DNA from: Micromussa lordhowensis
Taxonomy: Eukaryota > Cnidaria > Anthozoa > Scleractinia > Lobophylliidae
Reading direction: 5' to 3'
DNA: 64,000 nucleotides
Assembly: GCA_964020085.1 (NCBI GenBank)
Contig: OZ026599.1
Span: 31,179,125-31,243,124 of the forward strand
The notes below the pieces were generated by a model that was not told where the DNA came from, searched no databases, and saw only the letters and a list, made by a program, of their open reading frames with translations. Shown here in pieces: positions 30,011 through 41,240 of this stretch; position 1 is the first letter of the stretch; each line of letters starts with the position of its first letter. A program made the translations under genes and the position numbers.

Positions 30011-30799
30011 CCACCACACAAATCTGCGACCACCGGACCACCCTGCGACTGTAGCCATCACTAGCACCACGAATTGGGAAGCCAAAAGGCTTTAGCTTGT
30101 CATTCCCACCCACAGGCCAGCAGTAATTCGATCCAGGTGAGTTGTACTTTGTTCTTTTCAACTTGTGCCTTTTTCGCTCTTCGACTCCAGCTGGGTCTAA
30201 CCTTCTTGAAAGGTATGCCACCTCTCACTAACCCTGGAATATACAAGCCATACATCACCCGCAATGTATGCCACATCCCTCTGTAACCAGAAATGCTGCC
30301 TGGGCCATCCAGCTCGTTTCGTATCAATCGCTTGACGTCAGACAACTCGAAGTCTGTTTTGTTTCTTTTGAGATTGTTTTGAGAGCCTCCTTTTAAGCGT
30401 TGACAACGACATCGATCTGCCATGATACTTCTCAAGAAAGCAAAGAAGAGCGTTGTAACTGAATCCACTGTTAAAGTAAGCCTCTATTGCTTCCTTTTTC
30501 GTTACATTTTCGGAGAACAACAGTAATCGAAAAGATGGCACAGCGATGTCTATCTTTATTCCACATTGAGAGCAATACAAATATTCCTGTAACACTTCAG
30601 ATTTACAGTTGTGGCAGAACATTTTCATGAAAACGTCTACAGATTTGTGTTGTCGTAAAAGTATTTGAATTTTGAGTTTGACAAACTGATTTGTGATTGA
30701 CCATTTTGGGCCACCGTACAATTTTGACGTAAAAGTAATCGTTCGTACTAATGCAGCACGTGTACCAATTTTCATCATTTCTTCAAAGTTCCGTGGCAC
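29922..30799 (-). pseudogene. Integrase-core (rve-like) transposase pseudogene, copy 1
   Basis: The N-terminal frame 30338-30799 has a paired-cysteine finger (CHNC ... CSQCG) and a helix-turn-helix-like segment (LSTLKRRLS). It continues out of frame into 29922-30468, with ELDGPGSISGYRGMWHTLR, a KRHKLKR basic motif and GGNDKLKPFGFPIRGA.DGYSRRV. This matches, from memory, a family of intron-poor animal genes with an rve-like core (..DGYDKLKPYGF..DGYSRR..). The expected first catalytic Asp (usually HxDGYDK) is Gly here, the frame is broken, and the C-terminal half is replaced by minisatellite. Dead. Confidence 0.75.
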
Positions 30800-31581
30800 T
30801 GTGTAATTAATTGACGCGAGAAAACACTATGAAGTAACTACTTTATTTACACTTTCAGCTCTGTCTAAGGTTAGGCGATTTGTAACACCTTTTTGAAAGA
30901 TTTTGTTACACCTGTAAATCCTTTAATTATCTCCATAGCTGAGATTCCTGCACCTTAGGCTAGACCCTGTTACTTCTAAAAACATAACCCTTATACATGG
31001 TACTGCCTGATTATTTATAAGCGTTACAGGCTCCTTCTCAAGTCATTGGGTAATGTTATAGTATTGGAAGGCCCCTCTCATTGCCACAAGTACTATGAAG
31101 CTTTAATTTACATTTTTTTTCCTTAACCTACATTGTAGATGGAGTTAAGATATTTCTTACTGCAACCTGGGTGCGGGAATTTCTCCCAATCGTTCAGGTG
31201 CGAAACTCTTTCTCACTCGACCATTAACGAGGGCATTAAATAACTACTCACAGTTTGTATATAAATCCCAGATAAACCTATGCAATATAGAAGGAGGGCG
31301 ACTGGGGATAATAATCCCAAACAATTAAAGAGAAACATGAGATGGTTATGATTCACTTGGGTACGAAATCATCTTCGTACTGTCGTCTAGCCTGTTACTT
31401 GCAGTTTTCAAAATCCTCGCAGTCGCAGTTCGAGAGATTCCTCATATGGGGACGTGATATTCGATTTCACCGTTTCTGGTCTTTGAACCATTTCATGATA
31501 TTGGCGGCTGGCATTTTTTTACGGAGACTTGTCGGAATCGGAGGATTTCGATCCTAATTTCAGCATTTATTTTCACGTTTG
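30800..31581. other. Spacer shared by both duplication copies
   Basis: Non-coding, matching 49625-50420 almost base for base. It includes repeated TTTGTAACACCTTTTTGAAA text. No gene recognised; it lies 3' of the GPCR and may include its 3' UTR. Confidence 0.5.
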
Positions 31582-31586
31582 GTTAC

Positions 31587-31737
31587 TCTAAAGATCTTTG
31601 AGACTTAAATAAACACAAGGACAGCTTTGTGAAGGCTCTGTAATTCCTGAGCTCAAAGAAGTCGAAAAACTACAACTCGTGGTGCTTGCTGACGCGAGCA
31701 CTGGGTGACCAAGCCGCTATTGCACAATATCGTTACA
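31587..31737 (-). repeat. 3' LTR of the Gypsy element
   Basis: Ends in ATCGTTACA. Its outer end reads TCTAAAG where the other LTR has TGTAAAG, so the terminal TG has one substitution. A purine run (AAGAAAGAGGAAGA on minus) abuts it at 31738-31751. Confidence 0.93.
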
Positions 31738-31986
31738 TCTTCCTCTTTCTTAAATACAGCATGGAACAAACTGCAAGTGACAGCAAATAAAATAAAAATA
31801 AAATAACAACTAAGTCTGTGAGATAGAGTCAAAGATGTCCACAAAGTTTAACTGCCCTGCGCAAAGTCTATCCTAACAGTATAACAAACGAACTAAAGAT
31901 GTTCACAGAGAGCATATTTAACTGCCCTGTGCATCCTAACATAAAATGAAAATATAACAAGTGACAGTTCTGCTTGACTGCACCCC

Positions 31987-32622
31987 TCAGGCCTGGCAGT
32001 AGTCTTTGAAACGGACCGGGGTCCTAATTAAATGCCCTCTGGTGGATCTTCTCTCAGTTGGCTGAGGGGTCTCTGGAGCTCTTTGAGAGGTCTCTTGTCG
32101 TTCTGGAGCTGTGTCCTCAGGTAGAGGTGTGCCAGGCTGAACTGGGTCGAGGACTCTTTGAGACTGGTCATCCGCCAGAGGTGGCTCATCTGGTTCCCCT
32201 ACACGGCTATCAATTGCAGGACTCTCTCGTGTCGCTATCAAATCCTTCCTGTTTCTCCTGTATCTCGTCCCTTCGTAATCAATTTCATAGGACCTTGGCG
32301 CAACTTTATGGAGACATGTTGCTTTCTTCCACAGCTTTTTTCGATCTTTTGGATCTGGCTTCATTCTTAAGATATCTCCAGGTTTGAGCTCTTTTAGTCG
32401 TTTGGCCCCTTTGTTGTAGTAGTGTGCTTGCTTTTCTCTTTTCTTTGTTACAAGATCCTTAGCAGGCTTTGGAAGCTTGGGTTTCAGTAATCTTGGTGAA
32501 GTTGGGAGGAGAGTCCTGGTTCTCCTTCCCATCAGCCTCTGTACTGGCGAGGAATCAAGTCCTTCAGTTGGAGTATTCCTCCAGTCGAGTAGAGCGAGGT
32601 AAGGATCCTTGTGGTCGAGCAC
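31987..32622 (-). pseudogene. Gypsy integrase C-terminal part
   Basis: 211 aa: LALLDWRNTPTEGLDSSPVQRLMGRR is the segment following the catalytic Glu in Ty3/Gypsy integrases. It continues into LKPGDILRMKP, YEIDYEGTRYRRNRKDL and a Pro/Thr-rich tail. It is out of frame with the upstream core. Confidence 0.88.
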
Positions 32623-32679
32623 TGCTTTCTTGAGAATTCGTTTGGCTGTGTTAACTGCTTTCTTGACTTTTCCGTTTGA

Positions 32680-33000
32680 TCAAGCATGGTATGGAGATGA
32701 CGTGGTATGCTCAAAGTCACATTCTCGAGCGAATGTTTTGAAATCTAATGAGGAGAACTGGGAACCATTATCACTTCTGACAATGTTGGGGATTCCATGC
32801 CTGGCAAACTGCGAGTTCAGACTTGAAATTACTGATGAAGCTCTTGTATCAGACAGGGCTCGTAACTCAAAGAAATTGGAGTAGTCATCCACAACAATGA
32901 TGTACTCTGTCTTATGCAGTGTAAATAGATCCACAGCAACCTTTGACCAGGGTCTGTCAGATACTTTCTGTGGCATGAGGGGCTCTTTGGGCTGTTCCAT
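32680..33000 (-). pseudogene. Gypsy integrase catalytic core fragment
   Basis: 106 aa with WSKVAVDLFTL (first Asp), VVDDYSNFFEL and IVRSDNGSQFSS (second Asp). The catalytic Glu region is broken by a stop near 32680. The H2C2 motif expected upstream (33000-33090) is in other frames. Confidence 0.88.
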
Positions 33001-33090
33001 GCGAAATGAATTGCATGTTCCACAAGCTCCCTGATAGCTGAAGTCATTCCGGGCCTGTACAGGATTTCCCTTGCACGCCGAAGGCAGCCC

Positions 33091-33450
33091 TCAATGCCAA
33101 TGTGGCTGGCATGGTTTTTGTAGCATCTCAGACCTCATGGACGCTCTGTTCCCTCTGAAGAGTATTTCATCTTGCACTGTCAGCTCATCCCGGTAAGAAA
33201 AAAATGCACAGATTTCTGATGGGACCGCTTCTCTTCTCTCCGGCCACCCAAGCTCAATAGTCCTCTTCAGCAGCTGCAGGACTGGATCATCCTTAGTGTT
33301 CTGTTGAAAATCTGCAAAATGCTCTCTGGTGACGGCAAGATGTTTAGTCATGTCGACTTCTTCTACTGATCGGACGAGTTCTATTTCGTTCTGTGAGATA
33401 TGGTCTGGTACGGGTAGGTACGCCCTGCTTAGGGTGTCGGCTATGTACAT
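33091..33450 (-). pseudogene. Gypsy RNase H/integrase linker
   Basis: 119 aa beginning IADTLSRAYLP, the standard end of the Gypsy RNase H domain (..ADaLSRa..), then the linker toward the integrase zinc finger. Confidence 0.82.
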
Positions 33451-33821
33451 CTCTTGTAGACAACTTTTAGCTGGTAGTTTAGCAAGCGCATCATCATTCG
33501 CTGGAGTCTCTTCGGGGCTGTAAGTAGAGGTTTCTTTAGGATAGCCTCCAGGGGCTTGTGGTCAGTCTCTATGGTGACCTCTCGGCCAAAGAGGTACTGG
33601 TCAAACCGTTCGCATGCAAGTACAATCGCCAGCAGTTCTTTCTCGATCTGGGCGTAGTTTTTCTCTGTAGTTGTAAGTGACCCTGACGTGAATGCGACTG
33701 GCTGGCCCTCATGCAACAAAGCAGATCCAAGGCCTGATTGCGATGCGTCACATTGTAGGGTGACCTCTTTTGACACATCATAGTAGCGAAGCACGGGATG
33801 ACTAGTGATGAGTCGCTTCAC
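33441..33821 (-). pseudogene. Gypsy RNase H domain
   Basis: 126 aa with LQCDASQSGLGSALLH, AFTSGSLTTTEKNYAQIEKELLAIV, FGREVTIETDHKPL and LQRMMMRL, all typical of the RNase H that follows Gypsy RT. Confidence 0.92.
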
Positions 33822-33890
33822 GTCTTTAAAGGGTCTTTCATGGACTTCATCCCAGTGCCATTCAACATCCTTGTCTTCTAGGCGCCTCAG

Positions 33891-35127
33891 TTATTCCGTG
33901 ACTGTGGACAAATGTGGTAAGAACTTTGAGAGATAATTTGCCATTCCCAGAAACCTCTTTACTGCCTGTACATCAGTGGGCTGTGGCATCATGACGATTG
34001 CCTCTACTTTCTTTGGGTCTGGTTTCAGTCCATCGGCTGTAAGCAAATGGCCGATGTAAGGTACCTCAGTAAGTCTCAGGCGGACCTTGTCCTTGTTAAG
34101 GGTGAGATTTCTCTCTCTGGCTCTGTCAAGGACGATTCTCAGGTTCTTGTTCCATGTCGTCTCCTTCTCCGTACACCAAAAGGTCATCAGCAATCACTGC
34201 CGTACCTTTGATATCTCCAAAGGTATCATCCATTCTCTTCTGGAATTCCTCAGGCGCTGAGGAGATGCCAAAGGGCATACGCAGCCAACGGAAACGACCG
34301 AAGAGAGTGTTAAAGGTGGTGCGTTTGCTGGAGGCTTCATCTAGAGGGACCTGCCAGAACCCACTTTTAGCATCTAGTACAGAGAACACCTTTGCTTTGC
34401 TAAGTTTGGTGGCAACTTTTTCTCTGGTAGGGAGAGGATAGTGACGCCGCTTGATGGCTTTGTTGAGATCTTTTGGATCGATGCATATTCTGAGCTTGTT
34501 AGGCTTGACCACAGTTACCATACTTGACACCCAATCTGTCGCTTCACTCACTGGGGCCAGAATGTCGTTCTCCATTCTTTTCAATTCCTGTCTAAGTGGC
34601 TCTCTTAGGGTAACAGGTACCTTGCGAGGTTGGTGTATCACCGGTTGTGCTGCTGGGTCAATCCCTATATGGTAAGGGTCTGTGAGGCATCCGAAGCCTT
34701 CGAAAACATCTGCATACTCTATTAAGATGTCGTCATCAATGACTGTTTTTGACGTTGATGGCGTATACTGGCTGTCTTGAGTTACTGTATCCACATGATG
34801 GAGAGGGTCTTTCACCAGAACTTTCAAGAAATTCAACCTTTGGCACGACTCTGCACTCAGAAGTGGTCTCACGTCTCCATCAACAACTTGGAACTCGAGG
34901 ACATGGGACGATCCATCTCTCGTGCACTTGAGTTTGCACTTCCCCACTGGGTACATAACTGCTCCAATGTACATGGTTAGCTTAGCCTTACTTTTCTCAA
35001 TATAGAGGTCATCAGGATCTCCCATAACTCTTGCATAGTCCTTCAGTGGTAGAAGGTTACAGGTCGCTCCACAGTCGAGCTGGAACTTGATATTAGCGTT
35101 GACGTTTACCATCATTGTCACAAACAA
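33891..35127 (-). pseudogene. Gypsy protease and reverse transcriptase
   Basis: Frame 34126-35127 has a protease with FQLDCGATCNLLPL (the family usually has D-S/T-G, so Cys replaces Ser/Thr), then RT: DLNKAIKRRHYPLPT, FSVLDAKSGFWQVPLDE, WLRMPFGISSAPEEFQ and IADDLLVYGEG (active-site DD). A frameshift at about 34150-34190 moves the rest of the RT (YIGHLLTADGLKPDPKKVEAI) to 33891-34193. Confidence 0.92.
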
Positions 35128-35151
35128 TTGAGTAGGAACGTCATCATTACT

Positions 35152-35967
35152 CTAGGTGTTCAGTGATCCAATTTTGTGAGTGACCATGTCGATAGCAAAT
35201 TCGTCTTCAGTATCATCTTCTATTTCTACCAGATGGAGTCGTTTCCCTGTTCTTGGCTGTTTTGTTTCTTTTGTTGGGAACTTTTTTGCAAAATGATTTG
35301 CAAGAGCACACTTCTGGTACTTTGAACCATAGGCTGGGCAGAGGTTTTTATTCCTTGGGTGTCTTCTGCCACAGAAATTGCAATATATCATAGGGAAATT
35401 ACTTGGCAGTTTTTGAGGAGGCTTCTCGGTGGTGATGGCGCTGATTGATTCATCGGTGGTCTTGTCCGCTTTTATTTGCTTCAGTTGGATTTGGGTGAGT
35501 TCGGATGACCTGACTTTCTCGATTTCAGTTTCCAAGGTTAGCTTTGCATCTCTCAGGAGTCGTTCTCTTACTGAAGAGTCTTGTATACCAAAAACAATCC
35601 GATCACGGATAAGCGACTCTTTGAGTGCCCCAAATTCACAAGTGTTCGCGAAGCTTTTCAATACTGTCACGTAGTGGTCGATGGACTCACCACTGTCTTG
35701 ATTTCTCGAGAAAAAAACATAGCCTTCATATATAGTGTTCTTCCTGGGGTTGCAAAAGGTTTCGAACTTCTCCAAGACTTTTTCGATTTTGAGATCGATT
35801 ACGGTAAGTAGAGTCGCGACACCTGTGGGTTTTTCTTTCTTTGCTACGCCTGTTGCTATCTCATAATTACTCCATGTTTGTTTGAATTCCTTCCCCTTCT
35901 GGGCTGTGTTCCCTTGCTGGAGTTGTAGAGGCTCCGGCGGAGGCAGGCAAAATGAAGCGGCGGCCAT
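35152..35967 (-). CDS. Gypsy gag with zinc knuckle
   Basis: 271 aa: capsid-like helices (LEKFETFCNPRKNTIYEGYVF, SIDHYVTVLKSFANTCEFG, RDRIVFGIQDSSVRERLL) and a CCHC-like knuckle (CNFCGRRHPRNKNLCPAYG). It is separated from the protease frame by a stop at 35152. An upstream frame in 35867-36127 may hold the true start. Confidence 0.85.
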   Translation of the reverse strand: MAAASFCLPPPEPLQLQQGNTAQKGKEFKQTWSNYEIATGVAKKEKPTGVATLLTVIDLKIEKVLEKFETFCNPRKNTIYEGYVFFSRNQDSGESIDHYVTVLKSFANTCEFGALKESLIRDRIVFGIQDSSVRERLLRDAKLTLETEIEKVRSSELTQIQLKQIKADKTTDESISAITTEKPPQKLPSNFPMIYCNFCGRRHPRNKNLCPAYGSKYQKCALANHFAKKFPTKETKQPRTGKRLHLVEIEDDTEDEFAIDMVTHKIGSLNT

Positions 35968-36043
35968 GGTGGATTTCTAAAGCGTATTCAGGCTTCAGTT
36001 CGTGGCGTTCCAGAGTTTTTACGAATCTTTGTAAGTATGGTGT

Positions 36044-36057
36044 CACTTCTGACACCA
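36044..36057 (-). other. Primer-binding site for tRNA-Leu
   Basis: The plus strand reads CACTTCTGACACCA, identical to the 3' end (with CCA) of animal tRNA-Leu genes as I know them, and sits directly against the 5' LTR. Confidence 0.75.
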
Positions 36058-36204
36058 TGTAAAGATCTTTGAGACTTAAATAAACACAAGGACAGCTTTG
36101 TGAAGGCTTTGTAATTCCTGAGCTCAAAGAAGTCGAAAAACTACAACTCGTCTTGCTGACGCGAGCGCTGGGTGACCAAGCCGCTATTGCACAATATCGT
36201 TACA
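36058..36204 (-). repeat. 5' LTR of the Gypsy element
   Basis: TGTAAAG...GTTACA, 147 bp, differing from the 3' LTR by a few substitutions and a short deletion. Confidence 0.95.
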
Positions 36205-36316
36205 GTTACATCTCTGTTACCTTCAGGATTGCCTCGCCTCTCGTCACGCACGCGACACTTTCACCATGGATCATTGCCCTTGTTTCCGTGATGGATGTAT
36301 AGGCTGCGGATCTAAG

Positions 36317-37477
36317 TCAGGAGCTGCTGCATGTATCAAGCGTGGGAGCAGACAATGACTTTTTCAACATAACCACACTGGGTGTTCCATGAATAGAATC
36401 TAGAGCAATATCAGTTAGATTGCAAGATGCTGATCTTGTCAAGCGTTGGGTACGTCTTCTTTCTTTGTTTAGCTCTGACGACCTAAATGCCTCTTTTTGC
36501 CTGATAAATTGAGCGGTACCAACTGCTGACTGTATTGCTTCAGGTTGTTTCATTCCTAACAGCTCGCGAAAAGCGTTCCTAAAACGTTGGTCTCTATAAC
36601 AGTAAAGCAGTGGATTAAATAGAGAGTTCAACTGCGTAACCAGCTGTGTAAGCCGGATAGAAGCATTGGTACGAAAGAGTGGCACTAAATTTCCTAATAC
36701 AGCGAAAGCAAATATTGGGATAAACGAGGATATTATCACAACGGTTAGCAAACCAGTTATCTTGGCGGCTTTAGACTCCAGTTTTGCTTTCATTAGAACG
36801 TGGATTTGAGAGATTTCATCTAGTTTACGATTGCGTATCGCAAGGTACACCTTTCGATAAAAGAACGCAATAAGAAATAAACAAACAACTTCTGTAGCAA
36901 CCCAGCAGGTTAAAACGCCCTTTAAAACTAGACGATCTCCAGAGACAACTGCCATAGAAAAGTACGCAACCGCTGGAAAGAGCGCAGAAAGCCATATACC
37001 TATCGCAATCTTTTTGAGGCGGCCACTTGTGATGATAAGCTTGTAATCCATCCATTTTTGAACCGCCACGTACCTCTCCCAAGCAATGATAGTCAAGTGA
37101 TGCAAAGTAGCTGAGAAGAGGAAAGGGAAGAAGAAACTTTTCGCCCCAAATAACATACAGGTATACTCAGGCAAACCTTGACTAAATGTAAGGAAATAAA
37201 TAGTGGCAGTTATCGGCATAACTATTACGCCAATTAGAAGATCTGTAACGGCCAGGCTTTGCAACATAATGTTTGAGGGTTTTTGCAGTTCTCTTCTTTG
37301 CTTTCTCGCTAGGATTATAAATGCGTTCAGAAGAATGGTGGGAATTGAAAGCATGATCGTAATGAGACCTAAAACCAAGTCGAAATCAGAATTTTTAAAT
37401 GATACATGCGGTGCGAACGGGCAATGAAACGTTGAGCTGGAAGAATTGATGCTTGTTTCGTTGTTGTTCATATTCAT
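36317..37477 (-). CDS. Class A (rhodopsin-like) GPCR, paralogue 1
   Basis: 386 aa in one coding exon. Short extracellular N-terminus with N-glycosylation sites (N6, N11). TM1 33-57, TM2 68-92 with LAVTD (D79), C107 paired with C191, TM3 108-136 ending in ERY (134-136), TM4 156-178, TM5 189-212, TM6 240-265 without the usual CWxP, TM7 276-298 with NPLLY (288-292). Then an ~85-residue Ser/Arg-rich tail ending LDTCSSS. The fold is clear; the ligand is not. It resembles the large cnidarian-expanded class A groups often labelled by weak similarity to melatonin or adenosine receptors. A splice acceptor (TTTCAG) sits one base before ATG, and a conserved donor lies at 40986. The Gypsy element sits about 110 bp beyond its stop. 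Confidence 0.93.
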   Translation of the reverse strand: MNMNNNETSINSSSSTFHCPFAPHVSFKNSDFDLVLGLITIMLSIPTILLNAFIILARKQRRELQKPSNIMLQSLAVTDLLIGVIVMPITATIYFLTFSQGLPEYTCMLFGAKSFFFPFLFSATLHHLTIIAWERYVAVQKWMDYKLIITSGRLKKIAIGIWLSALFPAVAYFSMAVVSGDRLVLKGVLTCWVATEVVCLFLIAFFYRKVYLAIRNRKLDEISQIHVLMKAKLESKAAKITGLLTVVIISSFIPIFAFAVLGNLVPLFRTNASIRLTQLVTQLNSLFNPLLYCYRDQRFRNAFRELLGMKQPEAIQSAVGTAQFIRQKEAFRSSELNKERRRTQRLTRSASCNLTDIALDSIHGTPSVVMLKKSLSAPTLDTCSSS

Positions 37478-40400
37478 GCTGAAATTTCATGAAGAATGTC
37501 TCTCGTTTGGATGTATGCACGGGCCGTGAAATAACCAACCACCCTTGTCACGCACGCGTGGTCTTCAGCTTTAGCTCTTATGCCTGTCTGCAATGATGTC
37601 AATAAGTCCAATTAATGACGTAAGATTTAAACAGGAATAATTATTTCTAAAATAAGCTTATGTTTCCTGACTCCTGTTCAATGTCACTAACCTGTCTCTC
37701 TACCTTGTAAGCAAACCATATTGCAAAAGGACTAATGACCAATTTTCGGTAACGCGACTCAAGAAAAAAATTAGCAAAGGTACAGACGCTGCGTTTTTTA
37801 ACACCAGTTTGCGTGGGTGCCAAAAAGAAAACAGTATATATGTCTGAAGAGTATAGGATAGTGTTAAGTTTGCCGGTTTCGCCTAGGTATCACTGACTGT
37901 TTGCATTAGGTTTTTGATCGGTCAGTTTCTTTTACGAAAGGTGTAATAAGCATTGGCCATTCAGATTGGAGATAGTCTGCCTGGATTCCTTCGCCATTGC
38001 AGTTGTTGTGTTAGCTTACCCAAATGCATTCTTCGGAAAAGGAGCTCGCGCTTCTCTTTAAAGACCTGACACGGGAAAACCGCAGAAATCGAGCCTGCAG
38101 GTAAAGTACCAGTCTCAAATTAAATTAAACCAGCATTTTGGATAACGAGCGCAGTGACTTGATCGTGACTGTCATGTACATGGAAAACTTAACAGGCCTG
38201 AACCTTGTCTAAGGAAGCAGTCAGGTGTATCTTCTAGAACATGAAACATAAATTATCTGTTTTAAAGGTTTTAACTCCTATGAAAAAAAAAACTAGAGAA
38301 GCTTCTCTTGAAGTTGAGACATTTCACATTTAGGACATTTAGGCGTCATAATTAAAGAAATAAGAAGAAACTCCTTTCTAAAATCGCAAATCAAAAATGA
38401 GACAAAAGCGAAAATAAAGACACCCGAAGAATGATTACAGGCGAATTTATGAAAGATCATATATTTGAAATGCGGAGAAAGATATAAAGACATGAATGAT
38501 CATCGCAGTTATACACACAACTTAAGCAACTTTAAAAAGTGCAATCACTGGAAAACATTTTTCTGCAAACGGCAGCTCCAAAATTGCCCGCAAAGCCGAG
38601 TTATGACAAATTTGGCAAGGACACCTAAAAAGCGCATTTTCTGAGATTTTGAAAACGTGGGACCAAGGGAAACTTCTCAAAAAAGTAGGTTGAATTGAGG
38701 GCCTTAAAAAACACGAGGGCGCAAAAGGCGTCATCTTTTAATTAGTATGCTCTTAAATTGAAATTGCAGGAAAACATTTGCTGCAAACTGCGATATCGTT
38801 ATCCACATTTTAAATATATTCACCATCTACGGGTATATTACGAACTCACAAAGTTACCAGCTCCCAGTTCAGTTGGCTTGATAGCTCAGTTGGTAGAGCA
38901 CTGCACGGGTCTCGAGCCCATGACCTCTGCTATATCTTTCTCCACAGTTCAAAGAGGTGATCTTTCATATATTCACTTGTATTCTTCACCATCTTAGGGT
39001 AATTTACGAACTCACAAAGTGACCAGCACGCGGTTAGCTTAAATAGCTTAGTTGGTAGAGCACTACACCGGTATCGCAGAAGTCATGGATTCGAATCCCC
39101 TTATGGCCTGAATTTTTTCAGGCTTTAAATTGAAGTTGTGTGCATAACTGCGATGATCTTTTCTACTGTCAGTCTCCCGCTACTCCAACTCCATTGAGTG
39201 ATGAATGATGCCATTTACAGATATCCAAACGGATCCACGAATGCACGAATGAGAAACATTAGCAGAAAGACAATAATTAATGTCCGTTTGAACGAGGTTT
39301 TTGTTGTCGTTGTTCTTTACTTTTATTTTAATTGACGGACGTAAAAAAAAAATTCACCGAAACACAGCGTTTGCCGTTCCGATGATAAATAATCATTTGA
39401 TCTGTAACGTAAAGTATGTTAGCCTTATTCGAGTCCTAAGATTTCACAAGCGTCAGGTGGGAGTGCGAAGGAAAAACGATGAAGACTTTCCCTTACAATG
39501 GAATCGAGGAGGAAGAGCCCTGGCGTCTTTTCCTTATAATCGTATATAAGGTTAAAAACGACTTGCCTCCTGATACGTGTTACGTTCAGGTTAATCGTAC
39601 AGGACGCTTTTTTCCACAAAACAGCATTGAATTGGTTTAACAGCCGATGAGAACTTCATGCTAAACAACATACGCTGTTGAATAAATCTTTTCCGACTTG
39701 GGCGCAAGCGACTGCCACCACTTTATATACCGTCAGCAAAAAGTTAACAGGAATCGATGGACGGAGTGCCCTGTTTCACCTATACCTATATCCGAGCTAA
39801 AATAATTGTCATTTCAATTGTTCGCTGTAAGTTCGCTATGCGAATTATTATACCTAGCTGTGGGTATCCAATTAATCAGCTGTTTGTACCTAACTGCTTC
39901 GTGAATAATTCATACGTTTCACGTTAGCAAAGCGGTAAGGTTTATGTTAGAGGATCAGAACTTAGTTGGCTAAGGTCGACGTTTTGAATCCTGTAGCGGA
40001 CTTCTTTTTTTTTCCTTCGAGCTTCTTTTTATTTTTCATTCGAGCAAACTAGCTAGTGGGTGGTTTGCGTTTATACCAAGCCATAAAGCCATGAAATTAT
40101 AAAAGAAAGTCGATATATCGACTTGCTGTATACCAACTAGCCTTGAATTTGGTAGCACCTGTTCGACTCCAAACACGACAGATCACTACATGGCTTTGGC
40201 AGCCTTTCGAAACGACCCATCGACTGACTGGGACCGTCGATGCTCTGATTGGCCACGAACTTTTTCCGAGGATTATGCGTGTATGAACGCAGTCTGATTG
40301 GCTACGAAAACTGTCCGAGGAATTTGGTTACACAGACGGGCTACGAAAACTATCCGACGATTAAGACAGCTGATTCTTCCTTCGATTCTGGAAGTTAAAC

Positions 40401-40986
40401 TGCAATGATTGAGCCAAAGAGACGTGCAACTTTCATGAAAGGAATTGTCGATTCAGCCAGAAATTCATATTCTGCTTAAGAAACGAGAGAACTAGAACGT
40501 TTCTTCAGTACTTAGTCACTCAGCAGTAAGATATGTACGTTGCTGAATCATTTTTTACATGAAAACTCCCAAATTCCGAAACGTCCATATATAATTGGAA
40601 GGGTAGCTGTGCCCTTCAATTAGAACTTTATAGAGCCTGATTATAACGTTTTGAACTAAGAACACACGCAATTAAAACACCAAAAAACCTTTTTGACTTA
40701 CATCGTTCACTCAATATCGTTTTAATAACATCTGACAAGAAATTTTAAAGAAATGGTAATTTAGAATCTCTATTTATTTTTTTATTTTTTGCTCACAGGC
40801 AATTAAATAACGACTATAAAAAATGAAACTTGTTCCCGTCAATTATGATTGAAACTCGAGAAACGCAACCACGCACATGAGAATAGGAGAGTGAAAATAC
40901 AAAGAAATTGAATCAGAAATTTATTGGCAAGAAAAGTAAAGCTTTCAAGCATTGAAATAATATCTGCTACTCAAAATTGCACTTAC
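37478..40986 (-). other. Predicted 5' UTR intron of GPCR 1, with SINE-like sequences
   Basis: Minus-strand intron model 40986-37479 (GTAAGT ... TTTCAG). The first ~300 bp next to the gene are conserved in GPCR 2, around 59040-59330 and partly upstream of GPCR 3. Two tRNA-like SINE heads lie inside. The rest is AT-rich with no gene recognised. Confidence 0.55.
38874..39115 (+). repeat. tRNA-derived SINE sequences, copy 1
   Basis: Two heads: 38876-38920 with TAGCTCAGTTGGTAGAGCAC (A-box) and 39030-39115 with TAGCTTAGTTGGTAGAGCAC followed by a B-box GATTCGAATCC and a TTTTTTCAGGC end. They are SINEs and not functional tRNAs: the acceptor stem is absent. The matching region in copy 2 is 53520-54070. 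Confidence 0.75.
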
Positions 40987-41240
40987 CTCAGATTCGTGAA
41001 AGCAAGATACAACTATTGGCCTCGAAGAATTGTCCGCTATCTTGTTAGGGTTTAATGATATCGCTAGAAATAAACATTTGTACTTATATAGTCTTACAGC
41101 AAGACCATTTTTAGCTGCATTATTTGACATGGAAATTAGTAAGAGTAAAAATACTCAAATATTACAAACTGTCTATCATTTTAGAGTTAGCCGAATCCTT
41201 CTATTAACACATCAGACAGGCCAAAAAGTGCCGCTTTGAA
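40987..41240 (-). promoter_or_regulatory. Predicted 5' non-coding exon of GPCR 1
   Basis: The minus strand reads CGAATCTGAG|GTAAGT, a consensus donor with the exon ending at 40987. The donor and about 250 bp upstream of it are conserved in all three GPCR units (56994 and 62994) although no protein is encoded. Transcription start not located. Confidence 0.5.

Larger units (their letters stand above)
31587..36204 (-). mobile_element. Ty3/Gypsy LTR retrotransposon, decayed
   Basis: Bounded by 151-bp and 147-bp LTRs and a perfect 5-bp duplication GTTAC (31582-31586, 36205-36209). The duplication copy 2 (around 50426) shows the uninterrupted target. Read on minus: gag with zinc knuckle, protease, RT, RNase H, H2C2-less integrase remnant, C-terminal chromodomain-free tail. 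The primer site matches the 3' end of tRNA-Leu over 14 bases. Several frameshifts mean no functional pol. Confidence 0.95.

Noticed and set aside
38874..39115. tRNA genes
   Set aside because: A- and B-box-like text is present but no 7-bp acceptor stem or consistent cloverleaf could be formed; both copies sit in SINE contexts.
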